Shown: piece after piece, positions 11,232-22,337 of the stretch | Position numbering within the stretch: the stretch's first letter is position 1 | Layout of the letters: each line of letters begins with the position of its first letter | NCBI GenBank assembly: GCA_024291935.2 | Contig: CM044309.1 | Span: 6,324,001 to 6,388,000 of the forward strand | Reading direction: 5' to 3' | Source: Okapia johnstoni | Taxonomy: Eukaryota; Chordata; Mammalia; Artiodactyla; Giraffidae | Length of the DNA: 64,000 bases | Translations under genes and position numbers: made by a program | Notes under the pieces: generated by a model | The model's input: only the letters and a program-made list of their open reading frames with translations | Database searches by the model: none | What the model was told of the DNA's origin: nothing

Positions 11232-12400
11232 CTCTTTGAGAATTTTTCAGTTTGTTGTGATCCACACAGTAAAAAAGGCTTTAGTGTAGTCAATGAAGCA
11301 GAAGTAAATTGTTTTCTGGAATTCACTTGCTTTCTCTGTGATCCAACAAATGTTGGGAATTTGATCTCTGGTTCTCCTGTTTTTCTAAACCCATATTTTG
11401 TATCTGGAAGTTCTAGATTCATGTACTGCTGAAGCTTAGCGAAAGGCTTTTGAACATAACCTTGCCAGCATGTGATATGAGCACAATTTCAGGGTAGTTT
11501 GAACATTTTTGGCATTGCTCTTCTTTGAAACTGAAATGAAAACTGACCTTTCCAGCCCTGTGGCCGCTGTTGAGTTTTCCAAATTTTCTGACATATTGAG
11601 TGCAGCACTTACAGCATCAACTTTTAGGATTTTAAATAGCTCAGCTATTATCCATCACCTCCATTAGCTTTGTTCATAGTAATTCTTTCTAAGGCCCACT
11701 TGACTTCATACTCCAGGATGTCTGGCTCTAGGTGAGTAACCACACCATCGTGGTTATTAAAACTGTTAAAACTGTTTGTGTACAGTCCGTCTGTGTATTC
11801 TTGCCACTTCACTTTAATCTCTTCTGTTTCTGTTAGTCCTTACTATTTCTGTCCTTTGTCATGCACATCCTTGCATGAAATGTTCCCTTGATACTCCAAT
11901 TTTCCTAAAAAGATCTTCAGTCTTTCCCTTTCTATTGCTTTCCTCTGTTTATTTGCATTCCTCATTTAAGAAGGCCTTCTTATCCCTCCTTGCTATTCTC
12001 TGAACTCTGCATTCAGTTGAGTTGTCTTTCCCTTTTGCCCTTGCTTTTCCCTTCTCTTCTTCCCTGGGCTGTCTCTAAAGCCTCCTCAAATAACCACTTT
12101 GCCTTCTAGCATTTGTTTTTCTGTGGCAGGGTGTTGGTCACTGCCTCCTGTACAATGTTAAACCTCCATCCATAGTTCTTCAGGCATTCTACTACTAGAT
12201 CTAATGCCTTGAATCTATTTGTCACCTCCACTGTATAATCATAAGGGATTTATTTTAGGTCATACCTGAATGGTGTAGTGGTTCTCCCCATTTCCTTCAA
12301 TTTAAGCCTGAGCTTAATAAGGAGCTGATGATCTACAGGTCTTGCTTTTGCTGATAAGCTCTTTATAGAGCTTATCCATCTTTGGTTATCAGCAACATAA

Positions 12401-12772
12401 TCAATCTGATTTCTGTATTGATCTAGTGATGTTCATGTATTGAGTCATCTTTTCTGTTGTTGCAAAAGGGTGTTTCCTGTGACCAGCATGTTCACTTGAC
12501 AAAATTGTTAGCCTTTGCCCTGCTTCATTTTGTACTCCAAGGCCAACCTTGCCTGTTATGCCAGGTATCTCTTGACTTCCTACTTTTGCTTTCCTATCCA
12601 CTATGATAATATGGGTATCTTTTTTTGGTGTTAGTTCTAGTAGGTATTGTAGGCCTTCACAGACCTGGTCAACTTTGGCTTCTTCTGTATCCGTGGGTAA
12701 GCAGAGACTTGGATGTTGAATTGTTAGCCTTAGAAATGAACCAAGATCATTCTGTCCTTTTTGAGACTGCAC
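12401..12772 (-). pseudogene. BovB endonuclease remnant
   Basis: A 123-codon frame carries AKVGSQEIPGITGKVGLG, the segment after the conserved GD(W)NAK position of RTE-type apurinic endonucleases. The metal-binding GDWN is degraded to VDRK, so activity is not expected. Frameshifts lie on both sides. Confidence 0.75.
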
Positions 12773-13210
12773 CCAAATACTGCATTTCAGACTCGAGCTG
12801 ACTATGAGGGCTACTCCATTTCTTCTAAGGGATTCTTCCCCTCAGTAATACATACAATGCTCAGCTGAATTAAATTCACCCATTCCCATCCATTTCAGTT
12901 CACTGATTCCTAAGATGTCAATGTGCAATCTTGACATCTCCTGCTTGACCATGTCCATCACACCTAGATTTGTGAAACTAACATTCCAGGTTCTTACACA
13001 TTTTAGTTCTTTACATCATCAGACTTTATTTTCACCACCAAACACATCCACTGCTGAGCGTCATTTCCGCTTTGGCCCAGCCACTTCATCTTACTGGAGC
13101 TATTAGTAACTGCCCTCTGCTCTTCCTCAGTATCAGATCAGACACCTGTCAACCTGGAGAGTTCATCTTCTGGCATCACATCTTTTTGCCTTTTCATACT
13201 GCCCGTGGGC

Positions 13211-13333
13211 ATCACCTATTCAATGGACATGAACTTGGGCAAACTCTGAGAGATAGTGAGGGACAGGGAGGCCTGGCATGCTGAAGTCCAGGGGTTGCAA
13301 GGATTCAACCCTGACTTGGGGATTGAACAACAA
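13211..13333 (+). mobile_element. Short BovB 3'-tail insertion, opposite orientation
   Basis: tcaatggacatgaacttggg ... ggattgaacaacaac is a plus-strand BovB tail of about 125 bp inserted into the 5' region of the minus-strand BovB. The host phrase resumes at tccatggggttctccaggca. Confidence 0.75.
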
Positions 13334-13519
13334 CTGTCCATGGGGTTCTCCAGGCAAGACTACTAGAGTGGGTTACCCTTTCCTTTTCCAGAGAATCATA
13401 GTTTGGCTAACTCTTCAGTATGATCTGTCCGTCTCGGGTGACCCTGCAGGGTATGGCTCATAGCATCATTGATTTATGCAAGCCCCTGTCATGACAAAGT
13501 AATGATCCATGAAGGTGTT

Positions 13520-13975
13520 CAATGCTCTAGTATAAAATTAAGATACTGCTACTCATTTACTCAAGTGAGTCACAAAGGCAATAGCCGTATTAAAACTTCC
13601 TCACTGACAGGCCTCAACATGCAGGGAGAACACATTAAAATGATGCACAGATAACCTAACCCTCTTCTCTGAAAAAAATTAAATGATTAAACTAATAAAT
13701 TTATTAGGGCATGAAAGGATGTATTTTAGATATTACAGACATTAGTGGAGAGGAAGCAAAGGGAGGTAGATTTAGAGTTTTATTTAACCTGAAAACTCAC
13801 TTTGCCAGTCCATATTCTTAGTTGTGACAGTTATATCAGGTATAGTTTTCATTTCAGCTAATGTTTGGTATGGTCAAATGCAAGTTTCACATGCCCAGTG
13901 ATTAAACAATCTCAGTTATAGTATTTAGTATGGAAGAGCATGGAAAAGGGTGATATTTTTATAATAACACTTCCA
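13520..13975. other. Unique AT-rich sequence
   Basis: Nothing recognised between the BovB and the AT palindrome. Confidence 0.45.
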
Positions 13976-13978
13976 GTT

Positions 13979-14022
13979 ATATAATTAAATATATATATAT
14001 ATATATATATATTTAATTATAT
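13979..14022. repeat. 44-bp perfect AT palindrome
   Basis: A central (AT)n run is flanked by ataattaaa and its complement tttaattat. Every base from 13979 to 14022 pairs with its mirror. The first mismatch is 13978/14023. It can extrude as a cruciform and behaves as a microsatellite. Confidence 0.9.
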
Positions 14023-14210
14023 TGGGACATACAGTTTAAAAGTTATTGGCTTCATGTTAAATTAACATTTTTACTAATAAAATATTTAAATTATTCTGAT
14101 ATAATTAAGAGTTTCTTAATAAAATGCAACTGAAAGAATGCACTTTTAATAGGTAAGTTCTTAATGTTATCAAGTTAGTTTCCATTTTCCAATATGAGAC
14201 TTCTAAACAA

Positions 14211-14322
14211 AATGGCAACCCACTCCAGTATTCTTGCCTAGAGAATCCAGCAGACAGAGGAGCCTGGTGGGCTGCTGTCCATAGGGTCGCACAGAGTCAG
14301 ACACAACTGAAGTGACTTAGCA
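14211..14322 (+). mobile_element. Bov-A monomer SINE
   Basis: Contains atggcaacccactccagtat through tcgcacagagtcagacacaa: the Bov-A body without the tRNA head. Confidence 0.88.
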
Positions 14323-14553
14323 TGCATGCATACAAACATATTTGTTAAATTCTGTTATTAACCAAAATAAGCAATAAAACCTGACCATCCCTTATTATTT
14401 GCTATCATCAGCAAAATTATCTAAATTTGAGGACATTTTCCACAGATATGTCATATATTTACTGAGTATAAAGAATGGTAGAATATAGAACCTGAATTTT
14501 CTAGTCTGAAAAGTGGATATAAATATGAATTATAGCTACCTATTAGCCCAAAA

Positions 14554-14772
14554 GTGCTTCCCTGGTGGCTCACTGGTAAAGAAATTTGCCTGCAATGCAG
14601 GAAACTGACTCAAGAGATGTGGGTTTGATCTCAGGGATGGAAAGATCCCCTGGAGGAGGGCATGGCAATCCACTCCAGTATTCTTGCCTGGAGAATCCCA
14701 CAAACTGAGGAGCCTGGTGGGCTACAGTCCATAGGATCCCAAAGAGTCAAACATGACTGAAGCAACTGAACA
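14554..14772 (+). mobile_element. Bov-tA SINE
   Basis: tRNA-like head (tgcttccctggtggctcact) and Bov-A body. Subfamily with the extra aactgactcaagagatgtgg insertion between the A and B boxes. Confidence 0.92.
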
Positions 14773-14844
14773 CATTAACAAATAATGTTTTGTGGGAGTA
14801 GTCATTCAGAATAGGTCAAAATGAAAATTCTTAGCTTAAGTTAA

Positions 14845-15045
14845 TGAGGCAGAAATTAGCCCCCTTGGCATAAATCCTCCTGGAGGGCTGGGTCACCTCA
14901 GGCCAGAAAACTACCAGAGAGGGGGTGCAACCCCACCCATCAGCAGATAATTGGATTAAAGCTTTACTGACAAGGTCCTGCCCACCCTAGCAAGACCATT
15001 TTCCCCACTACCATCACCCACCCACCCCCCCCCCACCCCGCCCCA
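14845..15045 (+). repeat. Ruminant interspersed repeat, perhaps BovB 5' region
   Basis: The phrases aggccagaaaactaccagag, gcaaccccacccatcagcag and attggattaaagctttactg recur in ruminant DNA. From memory they fit the 5' region of a BovB-type element, but I am not certain of the family. Confidence 0.35.
15017..15044 (-). repeat. C-rich tract; G-quadruplex-capable on the minus strand
   Basis: Plus strand is almost pure C broken by single A or G bases. The minus strand therefore carries at least four G-runs of three or more with 1-nt loops. MMP16 is transcribed so that its pre-mRNA carries the G-rich sequence. Confidence 0.8.
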
Positions 15046-15059
15046 AATCAGGAAGCTTA

Positions 15060-15530
15060 AATAAGACAGAGATAAAATATTAAAAGCAATAAGGGAAAAA
15101 ATGACAAATAACATACAAGGGAACCCCCACCAGGCTATCAGCTGATTTCTCAACAGAAACTCTACCAGCCAGAAGGCAATGGAATGACATATTTAAAGTG
15201 ATGAAAGGGAAGAACCTACAACCAAGAATACTTTACCCAGCAAGACTCGCTTCAGATTTGATGGAGAAATCAACAGCTTTCCAAACAAGCAAAAGTTATG
15301 ACAATTCAGCACCACCAAACCAGCTTTACAACAAATGCTAAAGGAAATTTTCTAGGTAGAAACAAGAGAAGGAAAAGAGAAAAAAAAATAAACGTAAAAC
15401 AATTAAGGAAATAGTAATACTTATTGATAATTACCTTAGATGCAAATGGATGCATGTGTACCAACCAAAAGACAGACTGGCTGAGCAGATGAAAATGTGT
15501 GTGTAAACTGATAAACATCTTTTACTATTG
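15060..15530 (+). mobile_element. L1 fragment (end of ORF1 and following)
   Basis: Phrases aaagcaataagggaaaaaat, ggctatcagctgatttctca and aagaatactttacccagcaa are the C-terminal ORF1 and inter-ORF part of mammalian L1. No reading frame survives. Confidence 0.82.
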
Positions 15531-16057
15531 TGATTATGTAACTATTAATACCTTTGTATCATGATTGGTCAACAGAAAAATAATAGAATTTTGTATCACC
15601 AAAACTACCATTTAATACAAAACCTATAATCACTTTTAAAAATCCAGATGCATATCAGAATTATCTTGGAATTTTTTGAAAACTACAAATGCCCAGGTAT
15701 TGCTTTTTTTTTTTTGGCCAGAGCTCCAGATATGAGCATAAGCAGCCATGTTTAAAAACAACTGGACTATATGAGGATCTTTTAATTTTATCTAATTTGC
15801 TTCACTTTTTCTATTTCATATTCAGTGAAATCCCTTTTCATTTAGCTTGTATTTTCCAATTTCTCCATTTCTTCTTATTTTTTGATGTTCTTTTTCAAGT
15901 CTTTATCAAGAGTAGAAAAGCTTTTGTATACATATATATAAATATCATATATAATACATATTTTAGAAAACTTATTATTTATGCCTAACTAAAAAATTTA
16001 CGACATTCTGATTCTACTTGTTTGAGTTAATAGAAATAGAATGCTAGATTTCTAATT
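15531..16057. other. Unique AT-rich sequence
   Basis: No recognised repeat or gene. Contains short A/T runs only. Confidence 0.45.
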
Positions 16058-16059
16058 TA

Positions 16060-16200
16060 CAAAAAATGGATAAGCAACAAGCAACAAAGATTTACTCTAC
16101 AGCACAGGGAACTATAGTCAATATCTTTTAATAACCTATAATGGAAAATAATTTCAAAAATGATATATGTGTATATGCATAACTGAATCGCAAAAAAATG
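16060..16200 (+). mobile_element. L1 3' UTR fragment
   Basis: atggataagcaacaagcaac ... tctacagcacagggaactat ... gcataactgaatcg corresponds to the 3' UTR of older mammalian L1 families. Confidence 0.65.
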
Positions 16201-16725
16201 AATTCTACTTTTTGAAATTTAGCAATGCTTATCTTTTGCCAGTTTTTTAAAAAGCCCTGTGAATATCTAGGAATGTATGAGATACAAAGTTGTAAGTATA
16301 TTTGTGCATGATATAATTACTATAAATTAATAGAAATATAAATCTATTAATTAATAACATCATTCAAGATGTTTCTATTCTTATTTTTCTGTACTTGATA
16401 AAATACTCTCAGAGAAATATTAATATGTCTCACTGTGATTATATATTTTTTCTTTTCCCTCATATTTCTTCTGATTTTTGCTTTATGCACCTTTGTTTCT
16501 CTGTTGTAAGGTGTTTAATGGTTTATGACATATATTTTCTTTGAGAATTGTACCTTTTATCATTAAAAATAATCAACTATTTCATTTAAAATATTAACTA
16601 ATTAATTAAAAAAAAGACAACTGCCCTTAATGGGATTCTATTATATGCGAGTCATTGTGCTGGAAAGTTAGAGTGCTATGATATACTGTCTCTTTATCTG
16701 TCTTTATTGTGAATTTTCTAAAAGA
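16201..16725. other. Unique AT-rich sequence
   Basis: Nothing recognised. Confidence 0.45.
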
Positions 16726-16727
16726 CA

Positions 16728-16932
16728 TTAGTAGTAGTAGTGATAGTCACTCAGTTGTGTCCAACTCTGCCACAGACTGTAGCCCACCAGGCTCCTCTGT
16801 CCATGAGATTCTCCAGGCAAAAATACTGGAACGAGTTGCCTTTCCCTTCTCCAGCAGACCTTCCTGACTGAGGGACCGAACCTAGGTTTTGTGCATTGCA
16901 GGCGGATTCTTCACCGTCTGAGCTACAGAGTT
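16728..16932 (-). mobile_element. Bov-tA SINE
   Basis: Minus-strand copy. The low end has a short agtagtagtag run and cactcagttgtgtccaactc, and the high end has the tRNA-like head ending tcttcaccgtctgagctaca. Confidence 0.92.
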
Positions 16933-17477
16933 GAGCCTAAGTCACGCAGATGATGTACTGAACTTGCCTTTATTGAGGGGATGGGCAGAGTTAGTCTCAC
17001 CAACACCAAAAAGTGATGAATAAATTAACCTCGATTAGGTTCTTTGAGGTAGAGGTAAAATATGTGTTGGAAATGTAGGCATGAAATACCAGAGCATTGT
17101 ATAAAATAAACACATCCACACATTTATCCATGAACTTTCCTAATTACAAATAAGAAAAACAATAAGCTTCACTTTGTTTTACTGCACAGACTGATCCTGG
17201 TACCCTCCCTTGGACAGACTTTATGCATTCATTTGTCACGTGTGTTCCATCAAGTGTCCGAAGGAAGGGGATGGGGTCCCACAGTCAAAGGGGCTTAGAG
17301 TGTTACCTTCAGGAGTTAGCTTGATGCCAGAACATTCAAATAAATAAAATAAAAATAACAGGCAGCTATATTTAAGCGGATTCACAGATTATCATTTTAA
17401 AAAGTAGAAACTGTATATATTTTGAGATGTGAAATGACCAAGAAAATATTTTGTTATCACGTAAGTGTTTCCTGCCT
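16933..17477. other. Unique sequence
   Basis: No gene or recognised repeat. Confidence 0.45.
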
Positions 17478-17697
17478 GTGTGTGTGTACACTCAGTCATG
17501 TATGACTCTTTGCAACTCCATGGACTGTAGCCTGCAGGCTCCTCTGTCCATGGAATTTTCCAGGCAACCATACTGGTGTGGTTGCCATTTCCTACTCCAG
17601 CAGAGCTTCCTGACCCAGGGGTTGAACCCAGGTCTCTTGTGTTTTCCTGCATTGGCAGGCCTATTCTTTGCAACCATGCCACCTGGGAGGCCCATTT
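17478..17697 (-). mobile_element. Bov-tA SINE
   Basis: Minus-strand copy with a gtgtgtgtgt start, cagtcatgtatgactctttg, and a head ending accatgccacctgggaggcc. Confidence 0.92.
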
Positions 17698-17891
17698 CCT
17701 GCTTACCTCATTACACAGTACATAAAAAGTTGTCACTCTTAAATAAAGTTTGCATTACTTTTACAAAAAGACAAAGTATATACTGTCTTTTTTTCGTAAA
17801 GACAAGTAGTTACAAATACAGTTGACTCCTGAACAATGTGGAAGTTAAGGATGCTGGCCCCCACTGTCCTCGAAAATATGTGTTTAACTTT

Positions 17892-18622
17892 TGCTGTTGT
17901 TGTTGTTCAGTCACCAAGTCGTGTCTGACTCTTTGTGACCCCATGGAATACAGCATGCTAGGCCTCCTTGTCCCTAACTATCTCACAGTTTGCCCAAGTT
18001 CATGTCCATTGCATTGGTGATGCCATTCAGCCATCTCATCCTCTGATGCCCTCTTCTCCTTCTGCCCTCAATCTTTCCCAGCTTCAGGGACTTCTCCAAT
18101 GAGTCATCTGTTCGCATCAGATGACCAAAATACTGGAGATTCAGCATCAGTCCTTCCAGTGGATATTCAGAGTTGATGTCCCTTAAGATTGACTGGTTTG
18201 ATCTCCTTGCTGTCCAAGGGACTTTCGGAAGTCTTCTCCAGCACCACAGTTTGAAGGCATCAATTCTTTGGCATTCTGCCTTCCCTATGGTCCAGCTCTC
18301 ATAATGTATGTGGCCACTGGGAAGATTATACAGACCTTTGATGGCAGAGTCATGTCTCTGCTTTTCAAGACACTGTCTAGGTTTGTCATCACTTTCCTGC
18401 CAAGAAGCAACTGTCTTCTGATTTCAAGGCTACAGTCGCTGCCCCCAGTGATTTTGGAGCCCAAGAAGAGGAAATCTGTCACTACTTCTAACTTTTCCCC
18501 TTCTATTTGAAACACAGTAATGGGGCCGCAGACCGTAATCTTAGTTTTCTAAGTCCTTAGTCTTAAGCTGGCTCTTTCACTCTCCTCCTTCACCCTCATC
18601 AAGAAGCTCTTTAGTTTCTCTT
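17892..18622 (-). mobile_element. BovB 3' fragment
   Basis: About 730 bp from tgttgttgttgttcagtcac to aagaagctctttagtttctc on the plus strand. Contains ORF2 C-terminal coding remnants (18285-18515, e.g. VTDFLFLGSKITGGSDCSLE). Inserted inside the DNA transposon. Confidence 0.9.
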
Positions 18623-18676
18623 TGTTATAGCTTTTAACAACCCCAAAAGGTAACTACTAATAGCCTATTATCATGA

Positions 18677-18872
18677 GGTCAGTGGCTAAGTGGTAAAGAA
18701 TCTGCCTGCCAACACAGGAGACATGGGTTCCATCCTTGGGTCAGGAAAATCCCTTGGAGAAGGAAATGGCAACCCACTCCAGTCTTCTTGCCTGGGAAAC
18801 CTCTTGACAGAGGAGCCTAGTGGGCTGGAGTCCATAGGGTCACAAAGAGTAGGACAGACACAGATGAGCAAT
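18677..18872 (+). mobile_element. Bov-tA SINE
   Basis: Head cagtggctaagtggtaaaga and body ending gagtaggacagacacagatg. Second insertion in the DNA transposon. Confidence 0.9.
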
Positions 18873-19085
18873 AGAGCACATGGCCAGAAGATTTACTGGC
18901 CACATAAACTGTGGAATAACACATATTTTGTATCCTATGTATATATTTACATATATTTTATATAGTCATGGCATATCTTTTCTTAATTTTGGCGTTTCTA
19001 GGCTATGCTGTTCATCTGTAAGCTTTCCTTTTTCAAATTACCATAAATTCCCCCCAAAATGTCCAATACGCACGTTGAAAAAGTT

Positions 19086-20374
19086 TCAAAATGGATTAAA
19101 GGCCTATCTGTAAGACCAGAAACTATAAATCTCTTAGAAGAACACATAGGCAGAACACCCTTTGACGTAAATCACAGTAAGATCCTCTGTGACCCACCTC
19201 CTAGAGTATTGGAAATAAAAACAAAAATAAACAAACGGGACCTAATTAAACTTAAAAGCTTTTGCACAGTAAAGGAAACAATAAACAAGGTGAAAACACA
19301 ACCTTCAGAATGGGAGAAAGAAATAGCAAATGAAACAACTGACAAAGAATTAACCTTCAAAATATACAAGCATCTCATGTAGCTCAGTACCAGAAAAACA
19401 AGCAACGCAACTGAAAAGTGGGCAGAAGACCTGTACAGACATTTCTCCAAAGAGGACACACGAAAGGCTAATAAACACATGAAAAGATGCTCAACATCAC
19501 TGATTACTAGAGAAGTGTAAATCAAAACAATGAGGTATCATTTCACATGGGTCAGAATGTCCATCATCAAAAATGTCTACAAACAATAAATCCTGGAGAA
19601 GGTGTGGGAAAAGGGGACCGTGTTACACTGTTGGTGGGAATGCAAACTGATACAGCCACTATGGAGAAGAGTATGGAGATTACTTAAAAAACTAGGAATA
19701 AAACTACCATATGGCCCAGCAATCCCACTACTATTGCTGAGAAAACCAGAACTGAAAAAGGCACATGTACTCACTCCAATGTTCACCGCAGTACTATTTG
19801 CAATAACTAGGACATGGAAGCAACCTAGATGTCCACAGACAGATGAATGGATGAAGAAGTGTGGTATATGTATACAATGGAGTATTACTCAACCAGAAAA
19901 AGGAACACATTTGAGTCAGTTCTAATGAGGCGGATGAACCTAGGACGTATTATATCGAGTGAAGTAAGTCAGAAAGAGAAAGACAAGTATCATATATTAA
20001 GGCATATATGTATGGAACCTAGAAAGATGGTACTGATGATCGTATTTGCAGGGCAGCATTGGAGATACAGACATAGAGAACAGACTTATGGACACAGTGG
20101 GGGAAGGAGAAGATGGGACAAATTGAGAGAATAGCATTGAAACATATGCATGACCATATATAATATTAAACAGCCAGTGGAAATTTCCTGTATGAGGCAA
20201 GGAGCTTCAATTAGGTGCCCTGTGACCACACAGAGGGCAGGATGGGCTTGGAGGATGCAGGGCGGTTGCAGAGGCAGGGTACATAGGTGCACACATGGCG
20301 GATTCATGTTGGTGTATGGCAGGAATCAGCACAATAATGCAATTATCCTCCAATTAAAAATACATTTTAAAGAA
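19086..20374 (+). mobile_element. L1 3' fragment (ORF2 C-terminus and 3' UTR)
   Basis: Truncated at its 5' end. It carries ORF2 C-terminal wording ([33 protein letters not shown] with the Cys-rich motif; DEWMKKC), then the 3' UTR ending tcctccaattaaaaatacat. Frames are broken at about 19382 and elsewhere. About 1.3 kb, inserted in the DNA transposon. Confidence 0.9.
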
Positions 20375-20390
20375 AAGTTTGCATGCATGC

Positions 20391-20612
20391 AGGGGCTTCC
20401 CAGGTGGTGCTAGTGGTAAAGAACTAGCCTGCCAATGCAGGTAAACGTAAGAGATGTGGGTTTGATCCTGGGTTGGGAAAATACTCTGGAGGAGGGCATG
20501 AAAACCCACTCCCATATTCTTACCTGGAGGATCCCATGGACAGAGGAGCCTGGTGGGCTACAGCCCATAGGGTTGCAGAGTCGGAAATGACTGAAGCTAT
20601 TTAGCATACATG
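20391..20612 (+). mobile_element. Bov-tA SINE
   Basis: Begins ggggcttcccaggtggtgct. Same subfamily as 14554-14772, with a gtaaacgtaagagatgtggg insertion. It lies directly after the L1 3' end. Confidence 0.92.
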
Positions 20613-20675
20613 AATATGTAAGCAGACCTGTACAGTTCAAACCTGTGTTGTTCAAGGGTCAGTTGCAGTATACTA

Positions 20676-21183
20676 CTCAATAGTTATTTTGTAAGTATAT
20701 AAAAATTAGTCTCTTCTATTAATATAAAAGTGATGTATTAGCAATTCAGGTGAAAAAAAAAAACCACAGCTTTTGAAAGAAAGATGTACCATGTAGAGAG
20801 TATTTTAAAGATGCATGTTTGGAAATGTTTCCATTATCACAGGACTTCATTCTCAAAAGATATAAATACATTAGCTATTGAAACTGTTTCAGAGTTTTGT
20901 ACTTTAAAATTCTAGGAAGAGATTTTTCCACCTGTGAAATAACCTGCCAAAAGACTAATTTCAGTAGGCTGTAGGTCCATTTGTTTAAAATATGAAAATG
21001 CAACACCTGATTTATTTTTAGAAATGACTGAAAGCAGGAAAGATGAGAATTTACCATCTGAACTTTACCCAAAAACATTGCATAACTGATGAATAAGCCT
21101 AATGACTTGTAATTAGCTAATGACACAGCTCTTCCTGCTGCATTTACAGATATTTATGACGTTATCTTTTGGGCCATGGAGAT
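20676..21183. other. Unique sequence
   Basis: No recognised repeat or gene. Confidence 0.45.
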
Positions 21184-21184
21184 T

Positions 21185-21592
21185 TTTAAGAAGATTAGAA
21201 ATAAATGGATCTTATGCTTACTGAAGTAAGTCAAAGAAAGACAAGTACTATACATTTTTATTTAATGTGGAATCTAAAAAATAAGACAAATGCATGAATA
21301 CAACAGAAACAGACTCAAATATATAGAGGACAAAACAGTGGCTGCCTCAGAGGAGAGAGGGATGGGGAAGAGCAAGGCTGGCAAAGAAGATTCAGAGGTG
21401 GAGACTGTATACATTAAAAACAAACAACTTAGTTGCAAGGATATAATGTACCATACAGGGAATACAGTCAATATTTTATAATAACTTTATATGGTGTATA
21501 ATCTATAAAATATCAAATCATTATGTTATACACCTGAAACTAACATAATATTGTAAGTCACCTATACTTGAATAAAAACAAAAAATAAAACG
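21185..21592 (+). mobile_element. L1 3' UTR fragment
   Basis: ttactgaagtaagtcaaaga ... cagtggctgcctcagaggag ... ttatacacctgaaactaaca ... cttgaataaaaacaaaaaat: the end of ORF2, the polypurine 3' UTR and the A-rich tail of an L1. Confidence 0.85.
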
Positions 21593-21739
21593 GATCTTAA
21601 AACTGTTGTATTTCAAAGTGTTGAATCAATATTATCAAAATAATAAAGCATATACAAAAATCATTAATTTTGTCATCCTTAGCTCATCTTAGTATTTCTA
21701 TTTTGAGTATGTTTTATAACATATAGAATGTTTAGTTAG

Positions 21740-21943
21740 GGTTTCCTGGTGGCTCAGAGATAAAGAAAGCGCCTGCCAATGGAGGAGACACGGGTTTGAT
21801 CCCTGGGTTGATAAGATCCCCTGGAGAGGGAAATGTCAATCCACCCAAGTATTCTTGCCTGGGAACTCCCACGGACAGAGGAGCCTGATGGGCTACAGTC
21901 CATGAGGCTGCAAAAGAGTCGGACACGACTTAGCGACTAAACC
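21740..21943 (+). mobile_element. Bov-tA SINE
   Basis: Head tttcctggtggctcagagat and body ending gtcggacacgacttagcgac. CpGs at the 3' end are retained, suggesting a fairly young copy. Confidence 0.92.
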
Positions 21944-21945
21944 AC

Positions 21946-22335
21946 AATGACAACAGATGAAGGCGAGTTAATCAGTTCATAGATAATGATCCAAAAAAAA
22001 AGACCGATGGAGGAATGCAATGATCTTAAAGAAACTACTCTAATTTTTAAAATGAAACTAATGCCTTAAAATTCTCTCCATTGTGATATACTTATTCTCC
22101 CTAAGAGATGAGAGCAGAGTCTATCAATAGCTACATATATTCTGGCTCTGACCATTCCCAAGCTTTTCCTTTCTGTCACTCTCTATTGAAGCTACTGAAA
22201 TCCTGTAGAATCAAATCCTTAGAATAATTTTCAAGACATTCATAATTTGATCTCTCATTTCTTTGCTATATGGAATCCATTTTTCAGTTGCACTGAAATT
22301 TCAGCCCCAGCCTCAACAGACCTTGATAATAACAA
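21946..22335. other. Unique sequence
   Basis: No gene. The part near 22140-22300 has an L2-like feel, too weak to call. Confidence 0.4.
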
Positions 22336-22337
22336 CT

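Larger units (their letters stand above)
10061..13517 (-). mobile_element. BovB LINE, nearly full length, decayed
   Basis: Reading the minus strand from 13517 down to 10061 gives the BovB 5' region, an AP-type endonuclease segment (about 12400-12770), the reverse transcriptase (about 11700-10860) and the 3' tail. About 3.46 kb, or about 3.2 kb without the two internal insertions at 10483-10616 and 13211-13333. Frames are broken by stops and shifts throughout, so no functional protein remains. Confidence 0.88.
17816..20673 (-). mobile_element. TIR DNA transposon relic split by four insertions
   Basis: The left end, tacagttgactcctgaacaa (17816), is the inverted counterpart of the right end, gttgttcaagggtcagttgc (about 20650-20670). 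Pieces 17816-17891, 18623-18676, 18873-19085 and 20613-20673 (about 400 bp in total) read consecutively as one element of a family widespread in mammals. I do not assign the family name. BovB, SINE, L1 and SINE copies separate the pieces. No transposase coding sequence is present. Confidence 0.72.
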
